59,251 nt of DNA from Bacillus sp. AFS059628 (GCF_002571225.1 NZ_NVEC01000080.1:10271-69521), one strand, 5' to 3'; shown: positions 37,315-47,785, counted from the stretch's first letter. The notes: generated from the sequence alone by a model not told the origin. Numbers and translations are program-made.

Positions 37315-38337
37315 TTACAGTAAGTCAGGTATAGCTTCCACTTCGTGTTTTCGAACACGCCCCATTAATGAGCCTACTGCATCTTTTACATTATTCCCAT
37401 TAAATAGCACGTCATATAAAGCTGCTGTAATCGGCATTTCAACTTCCATTTTCTCTGCTAATTCATGAGCAGCTTTCGTTGTTCTTACACCTTCTACAAC
37501 CATACCCATACTTTCTAACACTTCTTCTAAAGAGTGTCCTTTTCCAAGCATATTTCCAGCACGCCAATTTCGGCTATGAACACTTGTACAAGTTACAATT
37601 AAGTCTCCCATACCAGTTAGACCAGCAAACGTTAACGGATTTCCGCCCATTTTTCTTCCTAAACGAGCAATCTCCGTTAAACCACGTGTCATTAATGCCG
37701 CTTTCGCATTATCACCTAATCCAAGTCCATCAGTTATCCCCGCAGCTAATGCGATAATATTTTTTAACGCACCACCAAGTTCAACTCCAACGATATCTGG
37801 ATTTGTATATACACGGAAGTAACTATTCATAAACAAGTCTTGTACTTCCTCAGCCGCTTCCATACGCTTCGCCGCTGACGTAACCGTCGTCTCTTGACGT
37901 AAACCAACTTCTTCAGCATGACTCGGTCCAGACAGTACAACAACGTCTTTAATTAAGTCCTCTGGAATTTCTTCCTCAATCACTTCCGAAATACGTTTTG
38001 ACGTACCAGGTTCAATTCCTTTACTTGCATGAATCCAAGTAGTCGGACCCGCTACATATTTCTTCATATCTTGCAGTACTTCTCTATACGCTTTCGTTGG
38101 TACTACAAGAAGTACTACATTTACATCTACTAATGCTTCTTCTAAAGAAGAGTAGGCTACGATTGTGCTTGGCAATGTAATTCCCGGAAGGTATCGACTA
38201 TTCTCATGTTTTGTATTAATCTCATCCATAAGTTCAGAACGATTTCCCCAAATACGTACATCATGCCCATTGTCAGCTAATACCATCGCTAACGCTGTTC
38301 CCCAGCTACCTGCTCCAACTACTGTGATTTTTGTCAT
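37315..38337 (-). CDS. gpsA: Glycerol-3-phosphate dehydrogenase [NAD(P)+]
   Basis: Makes sn-glycerol 3-phosphate from dihydroxyacetone phosphate for phospholipid synthesis. The 340-aa protein starts with the Rossmann motif ITVVGAGSWGTALAMVLADNGHDV. It contains the GPSHAEEV and GLGDNAKAALMTRGLTE motifs, with catalytic Lys in VELGGALKNIIALAAG. It begins 18 bases after der, the order seen in B. subtilis (der-gpsA). Confidence 0.97.
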   Translation of the reverse strand: MTKITVVGAGSWGTALAMVLADNGHDVRIWGNRSELMDEINTKHENSRYLPGITLPSTIVAYSSLEEALVDVNVVLLVVPTKAYREVLQDMKKYVAGPTTWIHASKGIEPGTSKRISEVIEEEIPEDLIKDVVVLSGPSHAEEVGLRQETTVTSAAKRMEAAEEVQDLFMNSYFRVYTNPDIVGVELGGALKNIIALAAGITDGLGLGDNAKAALMTRGLTEIARLGRKMGGNPLTFAGLTGMGDLIVTCTSVHSRNWRAGNMLGKGHSLEEVLESMGMVVEGVRTTKAAHELAEKMEVEMPITAALYDVLFNGNNVKDAVGSLMGRVRKHEVEAIPDLL

Positions 38338-38355
38338 AAAATCACATCCTCTCCA

Positions 38356-39666
38356 TTAGTCTCTTGCTCTAGCGATAATGTGAATCGGCGTTCCTACAAA
38401 GCCAAATGATTCACGTAAACGATTCTTTAAGAAACGCTCATATGAGAAGTGCAATAATTCTGGATCGTTTACAAACACAACAAATGTTGGTGGTTTTACT
38501 GCAACTTGTGTTGCATAGAAAATCTTCAGACGACTACCGTTATGTGTTGGCGTTGGATTCATCGCTACCGCATCCATAATTACATCATTTAATACATTCG
38601 TTTGAATACGGATACTATGGCTCTCATTTACTTCATCGATAACTGGAATTAACGTTTGTGTACGTTTTCTCGTTTTCGCAGATAAGAACACAATCGGTGC
38701 GTACTCTAAAAATTGGAAATGAGCACGGATATTTTCTTCAAATGCTTTCATTGTTTTCTCATCTTTTTTCACTGCGTCCCATTTGTTTACAACGATAACG
38801 ACAGCTCGTCCTGAATCATGAGCGTATCCAGCGATTTTTTTATCTTGTTCAATAATTCCTTCTTCACCATCTAAAACGACTAAAACAACGTCAGAACGTT
38901 CAATCGCTCTTAATGCACGAAGTACACTATACTTTTCTGTACTTTCATACACTTTCCCTTTTTTACGCATACCAGCTGTATCGATAATTACATAGTCTTT
39001 TCCGTCTTTACTATATGGTGTATCGACAGCATCACGAGTTGTTCCTGCTACATTACTAACAATTACACGCTCTTGACCAAGAAGAGCATTTACAAGTGAT
39101 GATTTCCCTACGTTCGGACGCCCAATTAAAGAGAAACGAATTGTATCTTCATCATATCCGTCTTCTTCAATCTTTGGAAAATGCTGTGCAGCTTCGTCTA
39201 ACAAGTCACCTAATCCTAATCCATGTGTACCTGAAATTGGGAATGGCTCACCAAATCCTAATGCATAGAAATCATAAATGTCACTGCGCATTTCCGGATT
39301 GTCCACTTTATTTACTGCAAGTACAACTGGTTTATTTGAACGATATAATATTTTGGCAACTTCTTCATCAGCTGCTGTTACACCGTCACGACCATTTGTC
39401 ATAAAAATGATAACATCTGCTTCATCAATCGCTACTTCAGCTTGTTGACGAATTTGTGTCAAAAATGGCTCGTCTCCAATATCAATTCCACCTGTATCAA
39501 TAATGTTAAATTCATGATTTAACCATTCTCCAGCGCTATAAATACGATCGCGCGTTACACCTGGAATATCTTCTACGATTGAAACTCTCTCTCCAACAAT
39601 TCTATTGAAAATAGTGGATTTCCCTACGTTCGGGCGGCCTACTATTGCTATTACTGGTTTCGGCAT
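38356..39666 (-). CDS. der: Ribosome-associated double GTPase Der (EngA)
   Basis: Essential GTPase in late assembly of the 50S ribosomal subunit. The 436-aa protein has two tandem G domains: P-loops [14 protein letters not shown] at residues 8-21 and [14 protein letters not shown] near 182, with matching DTGG and DTAGM switch motifs and NKVD/NKWD specificity motifs. A C-terminal KH-like domain ends the protein. It is transcribed with gpsA downstream; a terminator separates it from ypzH upstream. Confidence 0.98.
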   Translation of the reverse strand: MPKPVIAIVGRPNVGKSTIFNRIVGERVSIVEDIPGVTRDRIYSAGEWLNHEFNIIDTGGIDIGDEPFLTQIRQQAEVAIDEADVIIFMTNGRDGVTAADEEVAKILYRSNKPVVLAVNKVDNPEMRSDIYDFYALGFGEPFPISGTHGLGLGDLLDEAAQHFPKIEEDGYDEDTIRFSLIGRPNVGKSSLVNALLGQERVIVSNVAGTTRDAVDTPYSKDGKDYVIIDTAGMRKKGKVYESTEKYSVLRALRAIERSDVVLVVLDGEEGIIEQDKKIAGYAHDSGRAVVIVVNKWDAVKKDEKTMKAFEENIRAHFQFLEYAPIVFLSAKTRKRTQTLIPVIDEVNESHSIRIQTNVLNDVIMDAVAMNPTPTHNGSRLKIFYATQVAVKPPTFVVFVNDPELLHFSYERFLKNRLRESFGFVGTPIHIIARARD

Positions 39667-39702
39667 ATACTTTCATCCTTTCAACTTGCTTCTGTTTATT
39701 AT

Positions 39703-39733
39703 GTAAAAAACCCTTCTTTGTGCAAGAAGGGAT
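39703..39733 (-). terminator. Terminator after the YIEGIA operon
   Basis: Arms CCCTTCTT/AAGAAGGG with T6 on the minus strand, between ypzH and der. Confidence 0.85.
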
Positions 39734-39790
39734 TTGCATTCCAGAATATTTCTCAACGTATCAAAACACCTCACATTATAACACACGTTG

Positions 39791-39976
39791 CTAATGTTTC
39801 ACAATAATATATACATTCTCTTGTAAGCGATGCGCAATACCGTCTAAAATTGCTTCTAAATTATTTGCAACAAATTCTAATTCCTCTGTCGATTCACAAG
39901 TAAACAAAGGGGCACCACCAGCAAATTTCTCTGGTGCTGTTGTAATAACCGCTAAAATTACACTTTCTAACATCAT
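39791..39976 (-). CDS. Capping complex subunit for YIEGIA (YpzH-like)
   Basis: A 61-aa protein beginning MMLESVILAVITTAPEKFAGGAPLF, with no clear membrane helix. It matches the small partner found next to YIEGIA proteins in sporulating Firmicutes. The ATG at 39976 overlaps the upstream stop by 4 bases (ATGA), with GGGGAG at good spacing. It very probably acts with its neighbour; biochemical detail is unknown to me. Confidence 0.75.
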   Translation of the reverse strand: MMLESVILAVITTAPEKFAGGAPLFTCESTEELEFVANNLEAILDGIAHRLQENVYIIVKH

Positions 39977-40866
39977 CCCTTATCTCCCCTTCCTTTCGGG
40001 GCTTCCGATGACATATGAACAGCACTTTCTAACGTCGGCACATTCCCTATGACACCTATCGCTTTCTCCGCATCTTGATCTTGTGGCAAGACAAAGATTC
40101 CGACCCTTCCATCCTCTAAATCACGCTTCGCTAACGGTACAAGCGCCGGGGTACCAGAATCTCTATAAATCCCTAAAGCAACAGAAACATCATGTAAAAT
40201 AGCCTGTCGTTGTCCTAAGTTGGAGATTGTCACCATAGCATCAATTGTTTTCGGCTTTAAAATAAAACCCATCCCATACTTCATAATTTCCTCTTGTCTT
40301 GCTGGCAATCCAATATTCATAATGTAAATATTATCAATATATAGCCCCGCTCCTTCAAACCGAAGCGGAACATGCTCGATATCAACAAGATCATGTAACC
40401 TTCTGCCAGACATTAATTTTTTCGCAATAAAAAATGCGATGATCGCCATAATTACTCCAGCAATCCACGAACGAAACCCTATATATGCAAACGTCGTCAC
40501 AAACGACGTTAACATCGCCAAATAGTTGCGACTTTCAAAAACTAATGCAATTCCTTCAATGTATGTATTCCCACGCGGTACGAGCTCATAACCATCTAAT
40601 TGTTGCAATGTATTTCTTTCCATATTACGCACATCACGAAACTGTGTTGCTGCCAACGTAAGAAACGTAATAGCAGAAAAATCTTTTTTCAAAATGGACG
40701 GAATTGCAATTGCTCCTAAAGCGGCTGCAATTAATCCCATCGCAATATGAATAATTTTCCCATGGAGTCTTGTTGGATATTGCCGTGTATCCGTCCGGAG
40801 CATTAGCACTCTCGTTACTGTCCCTGCTATTACGCCGCATAAAATGGCCGGTGTATATTCAATCAT
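39973..40866 (-). CDS. YIEGIA family protein (YphB/SeaA-like)
   Basis: A 297-aa protein with several membrane helices in the first 155 residues and a soluble C-terminal part. The family's namesake segment YIEGIA occurs in NTYIEGIALVFESRNYLAML. In B. subtilis the equivalent gene, yphB (seaA), contributes to the spore envelope. It overlaps the stop of yphA by 8 bases and the start of the small partner by 4, so the three form one operon. Confidence 0.8.
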   Translation of the reverse strand: MIEYTPAILCGVIAGTVTRVLMLRTDTRQYPTRLHGKIIHIAMGLIAAALGAIAIPSILKKDFSAITFLTLAATQFRDVRNMERNTLQQLDGYELVPRGNTYIEGIALVFESRNYLAMLTSFVTTFAYIGFRSWIAGVIMAIIAFFIAKKLMSGRRLHDLVDIEHVPLRFEGAGLYIDNIYIMNIGLPARQEEIMKYGMGFILKPKTIDAMVTISNLGQRQAILHDVSVALGIYRDSGTPALVPLAKRDLEDGRVGIFVLPQDQDAEKAIGVIGNVPTLESAVHMSSEAPKGRGDKG

Positions 40867-41470
40867 GTATTACCCTCGCCTTTCTTTTACGTGTTTTTCT
40901 CTTGAACTGTTCCGTATATACTGACGCTTTTGCAATCCAAAACAAAATTGCCATGAAAAATGTAGCAACGGCGACGATATCAAAAAACGCTAAACTTCCG
41001 TAATTATAAGGGAAATGTAGTTTCCGAAAAATAAGTGTCACTAACAATTCACCCTGCAACATCCCTATATAAAGAGAACATAATCGTAATATGCGGTCCT
41101 CGTGTAATAAAACCGAAGCATACACAAGAGCGCTGCTTAGCAAAAACACCCTGTCCACCACAATCCAAATTGGATCATATACTTCTAACAAATGAAAACT
41201 TGTATATAACATTGCAATAATAAGTGCCGAAAGTAAGCTATATAATTTTTTCCAAATAGAATAAAGCGTGATTCCTACAAAAGCGATAATACAAAGCAAA
41301 AGTGCATTTACTGATACCGTGAATGAAGCAATCGTTACATGTAACGGAGAGCAAATAATAAAAATCAATATACAGGCGCTTATCTTCCACCGAATAGAGT
41401 CCTTTTTCATAAAAAAAGTTACGACAATCCACCCTATCCAAGCTATAAAATAAAAAGTACTCCCTTCCAT
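40859..41470 (-). CDS. yphA: YphA family membrane protein
   Basis: A roughly 203-aa integral membrane protein with about six helices (WIGWIVVTFF, ISACILIFIICS, LLLCIIAFVGITLY and others) and a basic C-terminus. It matches the YphA family by length and position; function unknown. Two adjacent ATGs follow AGGAGGTGAA; the second (41470) has the better spacing, though the first is possible. First gene of yphA-yphB-ypzH. Confidence 0.8.
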   Translation of the reverse strand: MEGSTFYFIAWIGWIVVTFFMKKDSIRWKISACILIFIICSPLHVTIASFTVSVNALLLCIIAFVGITLYSIWKKLYSLLSALIIAMLYTSFHLLEVYDPIWIVVDRVFLLSSALVYASVLLHEDRILRLCSLYIGMLQGELLVTLIFRKLHFPYNYGSLAFFDIVAVATFFMAILFWIAKASVYTEQFKRKTRKRKARVIHD

Positions 41471-41586
41471 CATTTCACCTCCTATGTTTTCCATTATGGG
41501 AACTTTTTATGAAAGTTAATCCACTTTCTTCGCGCATAGTTTTTTCATATAACAGCAACACTTTTAATAAGGAGGTGCTATTCATT

Positions 41587-41721
41587 ATGGGTAAAGATCG
41601 TCAAGAACGAAAACTAAGAGAATCACGCCGTGTTGAATCTGACCGTGACCAATCACTACAATATCCAGGGGCTACTGGACTGGATACACCAGAGCAAGCT
41701 CGCAAGCAGAATCAGCACTAA
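41587..41721 (+). CDS. ypzI: YpzI family small protein
   Basis: A 44-aa, highly charged protein reading MGKDRQERKLRESRRVESD, close to the small YpzI proteins of Bacillus (MGKDRQEKKLK...). No function is known; such tiny basic proteins are often spore-associated, which is inference. The ATG follows AAGGAGGTGC at good spacing. It is divergent from yphA and ends in a strong terminator. Confidence 0.8.
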   Translation: MGKDRQERKLRESRRVESDRDQSLQYPGATGLDTPEQARKQNQH

Positions 41722-41730
41722 TGAATACAA

Positions 41731-41765
41731 AAAGACGGTTTCGATATTGTACGAAACCGTCTTTT
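41731..41765. terminator. Bidirectional terminator after ypzI
   Basis: Perfect arms AAAGACGGTTTCG/CGAAACCGTCTTT with T-rich tails in both directions. It could also end a minus-strand transcript carrying the mini-ORF at 41823-41861. Confidence 0.85.
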
Positions 41766-41822
41766 ACATATTTCTTTATATTTTATTTTTATATCGAAAT
41801 AACATTTCCTATACAAACCTTT

Positions 41823-41861
41823 CTACGCTTTATTTTTATCCACGCCCTTTTCTTTTGACAC
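41823..41861 (-). CDS. Mini-ORF with a strong ribosome-binding site
   Basis: A 12-codon frame GTG...TAG reading MSKEKGVDKNKA, preceded by AAGGAGG (41869-41875) at exactly 7 bases. It lies in a 320-base stretch between ypzI and fni with no other gene. The product is too short for the usual gene callers. A -35-like TTGATA sits upstream, and the bidirectional hairpin at 41731-41765 could end its transcript. It may be a real tiny protein or a leader peptide, or the SD-like sequence may be chance. Confidence 0.3.
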   Translation of the reverse strand: MSKEKGVDKNKA

Positions 41862-42012
41862 AATTAAACCTCCTTCAATAATTCAATAGCACATTATTTA
41901 CATTTTTCAGTCACAACTTTCAGAAGATACTTGTTTATATATAGGAATATTTTCATTTTTTTAGGATATCAATTTCATTCCTCGCTTTATATTACTAAAA
42001 CGAATAGAAAAC

Positions 42013-42039
42013 AAAAAAACCAACCAAACGGTTGATTTT

Positions 42040-42041
<2 letters not shown>
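42013..42041 (-). terminator. Terminator after fni
   Basis: Arms around AACC/GGTT extended by A/T pairing, with T-rich tails, adjacent to the fni stop. The arms are short. Confidence 0.7.
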
Positions 42042-43101
<1,060 letters not shown>

Positions 43102-44250
43102 TTATTTCTTTAATTTTTTCAGTTGCTCACCAATAATATCACTTAATTGGAAAGTAGCAGAATCAGCATTTGGTTCATACTGACTGTAATCTTCAGTTAC
43201 ATTATTTTCCTCAAGCGCTTCTTTTATACTTAAGGAAATACGTTTCTCTGCTACATGGACTTCAAGCACTTTCACTTTCACTTCTTGTCCCATTTCTAAT
43301 ACTTCATTTGGATTTTTCACGTGACGATTTGCAATTTGAGATACGTGTACAAGACCTTCAACGCCAGGTAAAACTTCTACGAATGCACCGAATGTAACAA
43401 GACGTTTTACGACCCCTTCACGAATATCTCCAGCTTTTAGTTCGCCAGCAACATTTTCCCAAGGTCCTGGTTGAGCTGCTTTAATTGATAAAGAAATACG
43501 TTGTGTATCAGCATCAACAGATAACACCTTAACCTTTACCTTTTGACCTTGCTCCAATACTTCAGAAGGTTGCTCTACACGTTCGTGTGAAATTTGCGAA
43601 ATATGAACTAAACCGTCCACACCACCAACATTAACAAACGCGCCAAAATCAGTTAATCGTTGTACTGTCCCTTCAACAACGTCTCCTTCTTTTAATGAAG
43701 AAATCGCTTCTTTTTTCTTAGAATCTAGTTCTAACTCTACTACTGCTTTATGTGAAAGGATTACACGATTTTTTTCGCGGTCTAATTCAACAATTTTCAC
43801 AGCTAACGTTTTACCTTTATAGTCAGTAAAATCTTCTACATAATGTACTTCTACAAGTGAAGCTGGGATAAAACCACGAACACCAAGGTCCACAACTAAT
43901 CCACCATTCACAATATCTTTTACAGTAACATCAAACACATGACCAGAAGTGAATTTCTCTTGTAATTCTACCCATGCTTTTTCTGCATCAACAGCACGTT
44001 TAGATAAGACAAGATCATCTTCTTCTAATTTAATAACCTTTAATTCTAGTGTTTGATCTAATTCTACAACATCGCTTGCTTTTTCAATATGAACGTTAGC
44101 TAATTCACTAATTGGAATTACGCCATCTGTTTTGTATCCAACATTTACAAGCACTTGTTTCTCTTCAACTTTCGTTACAGAACCTGTAACAACGTCACCA
44201 ACTTGTAATTCTTTTGAATCCATAACTTCTTCATTCATTTTCTCTACCAT
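43102..44250 (-). CDS. ypfD: S1-domain RNA-binding protein (ribosomal protein S1 homologue YpfD)
   Basis: A 382-aa protein with four tandem S1 RNA-binding domains, at roughly residues 15-85, 103-170, 188-258 and 272-345. Clear motifs include [20 protein letters not shown] and [20 protein letters not shown]. Gram-positive homologues of S1 are shorter than E. coli S1 and are thought to be accessory to translation rather than core. The ATG follows GGGAGG. A palindrome and a small ORF lie in its leader. Confidence 0.93.
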   Translation of the reverse strand: MVEKMNEEVMDSKELQVGDVVTGSVTKVEEKQVLVNVGYKTDGVIPISELANVHIEKASDVVELDQTLELKVIKLEEDDLVLSKRAVDAEKAWVELQEKFTSGHVFDVTVKDIVNGGLVVDLGVRGFIPASLVEVHYVEDFTDYKGKTLAVKIVELDREKNRVILSHKAVVELELDSKKKEAISSLKEGDVVEGTVQRLTDFGAFVNVGGVDGLVHISQISHERVEQPSEVLEQGQKVKVKVLSVDADTQRISLSIKAAQPGPWENVAGELKAGDIREGVVKRLVTFGAFVEVLPGVEGLVHVSQIANRHVKNPNEVLEMGQEVKVKVLEVHVAEKRISLSIKEALEENNVTEDYSQYEPNADSATFQLSDIIGEQLKKLKK

Positions 44251-44299
44251 GGAAATACCTCCCTACAGAATTGACAAAGCATTTTTTTATGTATATACG

Positions 44300-44323
44300 A
44301 AATGAAAACAATTGTTTTCATTT
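44300..44323. promoter_or_regulatory. Perfect 24-bp palindrome in the ypfD leader
   Basis: AAATGAAAACAA/TTGTTTTCATTT is a perfect inverted repeat centred between 44311 and 44312, about 50 bases upstream of the ypfD start. It could be a protein operator or an RNA hairpin (10-bp stem, AATT loop). It is not the cre, Fur or CodY consensus. Confidence 0.5.
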
Positions 44324-44329
44324 GCATGT

Positions 44330-44470
44330 TTAAGAATTTATCATCACATACTCAGGTTTCATACATTTCACTAGAAAATATATTAAACCTATATAAATAG
44401 TATACAGCAAAATCATCTTGAAGAAAGTATGTTTTGAAATATAATAGCGAATATATTCTGAAAGTTTCAT
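44330..44470 (-). CDS. Possible 46-aa single-pass membrane protein
   Basis: A complete frame from ATG 44470-44468 to TAA at 44332-44330 reads MKLSEYIRYYISKHTFFKM and then a hydrophobic stretch (about 19-36, MILLYTIYIGLIYFLVKC), ending PEYVMINS. The pattern of a basic amphipathic start and one membrane helix is coherent. The ribosome-binding site is poor: AAGAGAG directly abuts the start. A perfect TTGACA lies upstream, but no good -10 was found. It fills the gap between cmk and ypfD and may be a real small gene. Confidence 0.4.
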   Translation of the reverse strand: MKLSEYIRYYISKHTFFKMILLYTIYIGLIYFLVKCMKPEYVMINS

Positions 44471-44560
44471 CTCTCTTTTACTAACTTCTTACAAATCCGA
44501 TCATTTGTCAAGGAAAGAGACTCACAATTCACGTATCCTTTACATTTCTATAGAAACAAA

Positions 44561-44586
44561 AAAGAAAGAGGCTATCCCCTTTCTTT
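44561..44586 (-). terminator. Terminator at the end of cmk
   Basis: Arms AAAGAAAGNGG/CCNCTTTCTTT with T6 on the minus strand. It overlaps the cmk stop. Confidence 0.75.
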
Positions 44587-45262
44587 ATTTTGCAAACACC
44601 CCTGAAACAATACTCATAATCTTTTGGACAACTTCCTCAATTGATAAAGAAGTTGTATCTAATTCCAATGCATCATCAGCCTTTTTGAGAGGAGAAACTT
44701 CGCGTTCTGAATCTAATTTATCACGCTGAGCGATTTCTTCTTTTAACTGCTCTAAATTAGAATCGAAACCTTTATTCATATTTTCTAAATGTCTTCTTTC
44801 GGCTCTTTCTTCAACAGAAGCAAGCATAAAGATTTTCACTTCAGCATCTGGTAACACATGTGTACCAATATCACGACCATCCATTACAACGCCGCCTTTT
44901 TCCGCTAACTCTTGTTGACGACGTACCATTTCTTCACGAACAAGGCGATGTTTTGCCACAATCGATACTCGATTCGTAACCTCTGGTGTACGAATCACTT
45001 CCGATACATCTTGTCCATTTAAAAATACAAGTTGTGTATCTTCTCCTTGTTGAAACTCAATTTTCACATTTTTTACAACTTCCATTAACTGCTGTTCATT
45101 TTCAATGTCCACTTTTTGCTCAAGGGCTGCATATGTAATCGTACGGTACATTGCACCTGTATCAATATAAACGTAAGAAAGCTTCTTCGCTACAACTTTC
45201 GCAACTGTACTTTTTCCAGCAGCTGCTGGACCATCTATAGCAATTGAAATTTGTTTATCCAT
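44585..45262 (-). CDS. cmk: Cytidylate kinase
   Basis: Phosphorylates CMP and dCMP to the diphosphates. The 225-aa P-loop kinase begins with [22 protein letters not shown], the classic Walker A of Cmk, followed by the lid and NMP-binding motifs [21 protein letters not shown] and RAERRH. It is complete and lies after ypfB and before ypfD, as in B. subtilis. Confidence 0.97.
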   Translation of the reverse strand: MDKQISIAIDGPAAAGKSTVAKVVAKKLSYVYIDTGAMYRTITYAALEQKVDIENEQQLMEVVKNVKIEFQQGEDTQLVFLNGQDVSEVIRTPEVTNRVSIVAKHRLVREEMVRRQQELAEKGGVVMDGRDIGTHVLPDAEVKIFMLASVEERAERRHLENMNKGFDSNLEQLKEEIAQRDKLDSEREVSPLKKADDALELDTTSLSIEEVVQKIMSIVSGVFAK

Positions 45263-45300
45263 TGTAACACCTCATTTTTTCACTTATAAAACAAAACGAA

Positions 45301-45320
45301 AAGCAGGTATTCTCCTGCTT
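45301..45320 (-). terminator. Terminator after ypfB
   Basis: Arms AAGCAGG/CCTGCTT with a 6-base loop, then TTCGTTTT on the minus strand, between ypfB and cmk. Confidence 0.7.
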
Positions 45321-45390
45321 CTTCTCATTTGCTTCACGTCATTAAATCCTCAATTATTGTAGCATAATCCTTCATAGAAGAAAATGAAAA

Positions 45391-45564
45391 CTACCTATTC
45401 ACCTGTAAGATTTCTACTTTGTTTTTTACCATAACACCTTCATAATAAACAATTTTAGATAAATATTTCACTGACGACTTATGTATAAATAACAGTTGCA
45501 CAACAGAAAGACAAATGAATTGTATTATCAATATACGAATAAGAATTCTTTCCATCTTTTTCAA
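45391..45564 (-). CDS. ypfB: YpfB-like small membrane protein (DUF5359)
   Basis: A 57-aa protein read from TTG 45564-45562 to TAG 45393-45391. It begins MKKMERILIRILIIQF and has one membrane helix (about residues 8-27) followed by VKYLSKIVYYEGV. It resembles the small YpfB proteins that sit upstream of cmk in Bacillus. A strong GGAGGG lies about 10 bases before the TTG; an internal ATG four codons in is too far from it. No function is known. Its TTG start and small size make it easy to miss. Confidence 0.7.
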   Translation of the reverse strand: MKKMERILIRILIIQFICLSVVQLLFIHKSSVKYLSKIVYYEGVMVKNKVEILQVNR

Positions 45565-45744
45565 CGTAATGGCTCCCTCCTATACTATATTTGCCCATTT
45601 CGGTTCTTGATTTTATACATCGCACATATAGCAGTTAATTTTATTGTCATTTTCGGGGCATAGTTTTATACATTTCCATTGTCGAATTTACTCAAAACAT
45701 GTTATGTTCTAAATGTATTTTTTTACTTGAAAGGGGTATAAGCA

Positions 45745-46719
45745 TTGAAAAGAATCCTAGTTTTACACACAGGTGGAACAATTGCAATGGAGGAAGACAA
45801 AGAAACTGGGGTCGTACAACCAGGTGAAAAAAATCCTCTTTTAAAATTCATTCCTGATTTAGAAGGCGATGTTGATTTAATCGTTGAAGATGTGTTCCAT
45901 CTACCATCTCCTCATATGACACCGAGCGAAATGTTACAGTTACAAGTCATCATTGATGAAAGAGTAAAACAAGACAACATTCATGGCGTAGTCATTACGC
46001 ATGGTACGGATACATTAGAAGAAACTGCCTATTTCTTAGATTTAACAGTACAGGCCACTCTCCCGATTGTTGTGACAGGTGCAATGCGCTCTAGCAATGA
46101 ATTAGGTGCTGACGGTCTATATAACTTCTTATCGGCTGTAAAAGTCGCTAGCAGTAATGAAGCTGCTGAAAAAGGTGTGTTAGTCGTATTAAACGACGAA
46201 ATTCATTGCGCTACAAATGTAACGAAAACACATACAAGTAATGTAGCAACATTCCAAAGTCCACAATACGGACCAATTGGTATGGTAACAAAACGTGGTG
46301 TTGTATTCCACCATGCTTTAGTACATCACGAAACATATTCAGTAAATAAGATTTCTAAAAATGTAGTCGTTCTAAAAGCGTACGCTGGTATGGACGATAC
46401 ATTGTTAGCAGCAATTGAAAATCTTCCAGTAGACGGGATTGTTATCGAAGCACTTGGACAAGGTAATTTACCTCCACGAACACTTCCTAGTCTAGAACGA
46501 TTAATAAACAAAGGTATTCCTGTCGTATTAGTTTCTCGTTGTTTCAACGGCATCGTTCAAGATGTATATTCATATGAGGGTGGCGGCAAACAATTAAAAG
46601 ATATGGGGATTGTATTCACATACGGTTTAAATGCTCAAAAAGCACGCATTAAATTATTAGTTGCATTAGAAAATACAAATTCTCATGAAACAATCCAAAA
46701 TATGTTTATGCACGATTAA
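45745..46719 (+). CDS. ansA: L-asparaginase
   Basis: Hydrolyses L-asparagine to aspartate and ammonia. The 324-aa protein has the two catalytic threonine motifs: VLHTGGTIAM at the N-terminus and VVITHGTDTLEETAYFL near residue 90. No signal peptide is present, so it is a cytoplasmic type I-like form. The start is TTG at 45745, with AAAGGGG upstream. A weak sigma-A promoter may lie near 45690-45715. It is monocistronic on the plus strand and ends in a strong terminator shared with ypdA. Confidence 0.93.
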   Translation: MKRILVLHTGGTIAMEEDKETGVVQPGEKNPLLKFIPDLEGDVDLIVEDVFHLPSPHMTPSEMLQLQVIIDERVKQDNIHGVVITHGTDTLEETAYFLDLTVQATLPIVVTGAMRSSNELGADGLYNFLSAVKVASSNEAAEKGVLVVLNDEIHCATNVTKTHTSNVATFQSPQYGPIGMVTKRGVVFHHALVHHETYSVNKISKNVVVLKAYAGMDDTLLAAIENLPVDGIVIEALGQGNLPPRTLPSLERLINKGIPVVLVSRCFNGIVQDVYSYEGGGKQLKDMGIVFTYGLNAQKARIKLLVALENTNSHETIQNMFMHD

Positions 46720-46724
46720 AAAAA

Positions 46725-46752
46725 AAGCTGTCGAAGTTTACTTCGACAGCTT
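46725..46752. terminator. Bidirectional terminator between ansA and ypdA
   Basis: Perfect arms AAGCTGTCGAAG/CTTCGACAGCTT with a 4-base loop and T tracts on both sides. Confidence 0.9.
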
Positions 46753-46756
46753 CTTT

Positions 46757-47737
46757 TTACATTTCTCTTGTTGCAATGGTTTGTGCAATCGCATCTCCAT
46801 GAAATCGACCGTTCTCAATAAATATTTCATTTGCATTATTTCCAGCAGCAATTACACCTGCAATGAAAATATTTTCAGCGTTCGTTTCCATCGTATCCTC
46901 TGCATAAATCGGACGTCCTGTTTCTTCATCTATCCGAACACCCATCTTCGTTAAGAAACTATGATCAGGATGGTAACCCGTCATCGCAAACACAAAATCA
47001 TTTTGGATTGTAAATGCCTCGCCCTCAACTGTATACGTTAACGTATGTTCAGTAATTTCTTTCACATGGGCCCCGAAATTCATGTGAATTGTGCCGTTTC
47101 GTACTAATGCCTCAAACTCCGGCAAAATCCACGGCTTTATACTCGGTGAATACTCACTTCCGCGATATAGTACCGTTACACGCGCACCGGCTTTAACAAG
47201 TTCTAACGCAGCATCTACACTCGAGTTTTTCCCACCTATCACTACTACATCTCGATCAAAATAAGGATGTCCCTCTTTAAAATAGTGAGCTACTTTCTCC
47301 AATTCCTCACCTGGAACATTCATATAATTTGGGTTGTCATAATATCCAGTTGCTACAACAACATATTTTGCTATATATATTTCTTTACTTCCATCACGCT
47401 TTGTTGTTTCAACATGAAAAACTTCTCCATCTTTTTGAACGTTCTCCACTCGCTCAAAAGCATTTACACGTACAGATTTACGCTTTACTACTTCACGATA
47501 ATACGCAAGCGCTTGATTTCGAACAGGCTTACGATTTTCTGTAATAAAAGCTACATCACCAATTTCTAATTTTTCACTAGAAGAGAAAAATGTTTGATGA
47601 GTTGGATAATTATAAATCGCATTTACAATGTTTCCTTTTTCAATTACTAACGGATTTATCCCTACCTTTTGCAACGAAATTGCTGCTGCTAATCCGCACG
47701 GACCGCCTCCAATTATGATAGCTGTTTCTTTCTGCAT
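46757..47737 (-). CDS. ypdA: Bacillithiol disulfide reductase YpdA
   Basis: FAD-dependent, NADPH-linked reductase that recycles oxidised bacillithiol (BSSB). The 326-aa protein has the FAD motif IIIGGGPCGLAAA near the N-terminus, with Cys14 in place; that cysteine is important in the staphylococcal enzyme. An NADPH-binding motif VVIGGKNSSVDAAL lies near residue 165. It complements bshA and bshB1 about 33 kb away in this window. Unlinked to the amidase gene by a terminator. Confidence 0.92.
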   Translation of the reverse strand: MQKETAIIIGGGPCGLAAAISLQKVGINPLVIEKGNIVNAIYNYPTHQTFFSSSEKLEIGDVAFITENRKPVRNQALAYYREVVKRKSVRVNAFERVENVQKDGEVFHVETTKRDGSKEIYIAKYVVVATGYYDNPNYMNVPGEELEKVAHYFKEGHPYFDRDVVVIGGKNSSVDAALELVKAGARVTVLYRGSEYSPSIKPWILPEFEALVRNGTIHMNFGAHVKEITEHTLTYTVEGEAFTIQNDFVFAMTGYHPDHSFLTKMGVRIDEETGRPIYAEDTMETNAENIFIAGVIAAGNNANEIFIENGRFHGDAIAQTIATREM

Positions 47738-47785
47738 ACCCGGCTCACTCCTAGTCTTTTACCAATACACTATTTATAAAAACAA

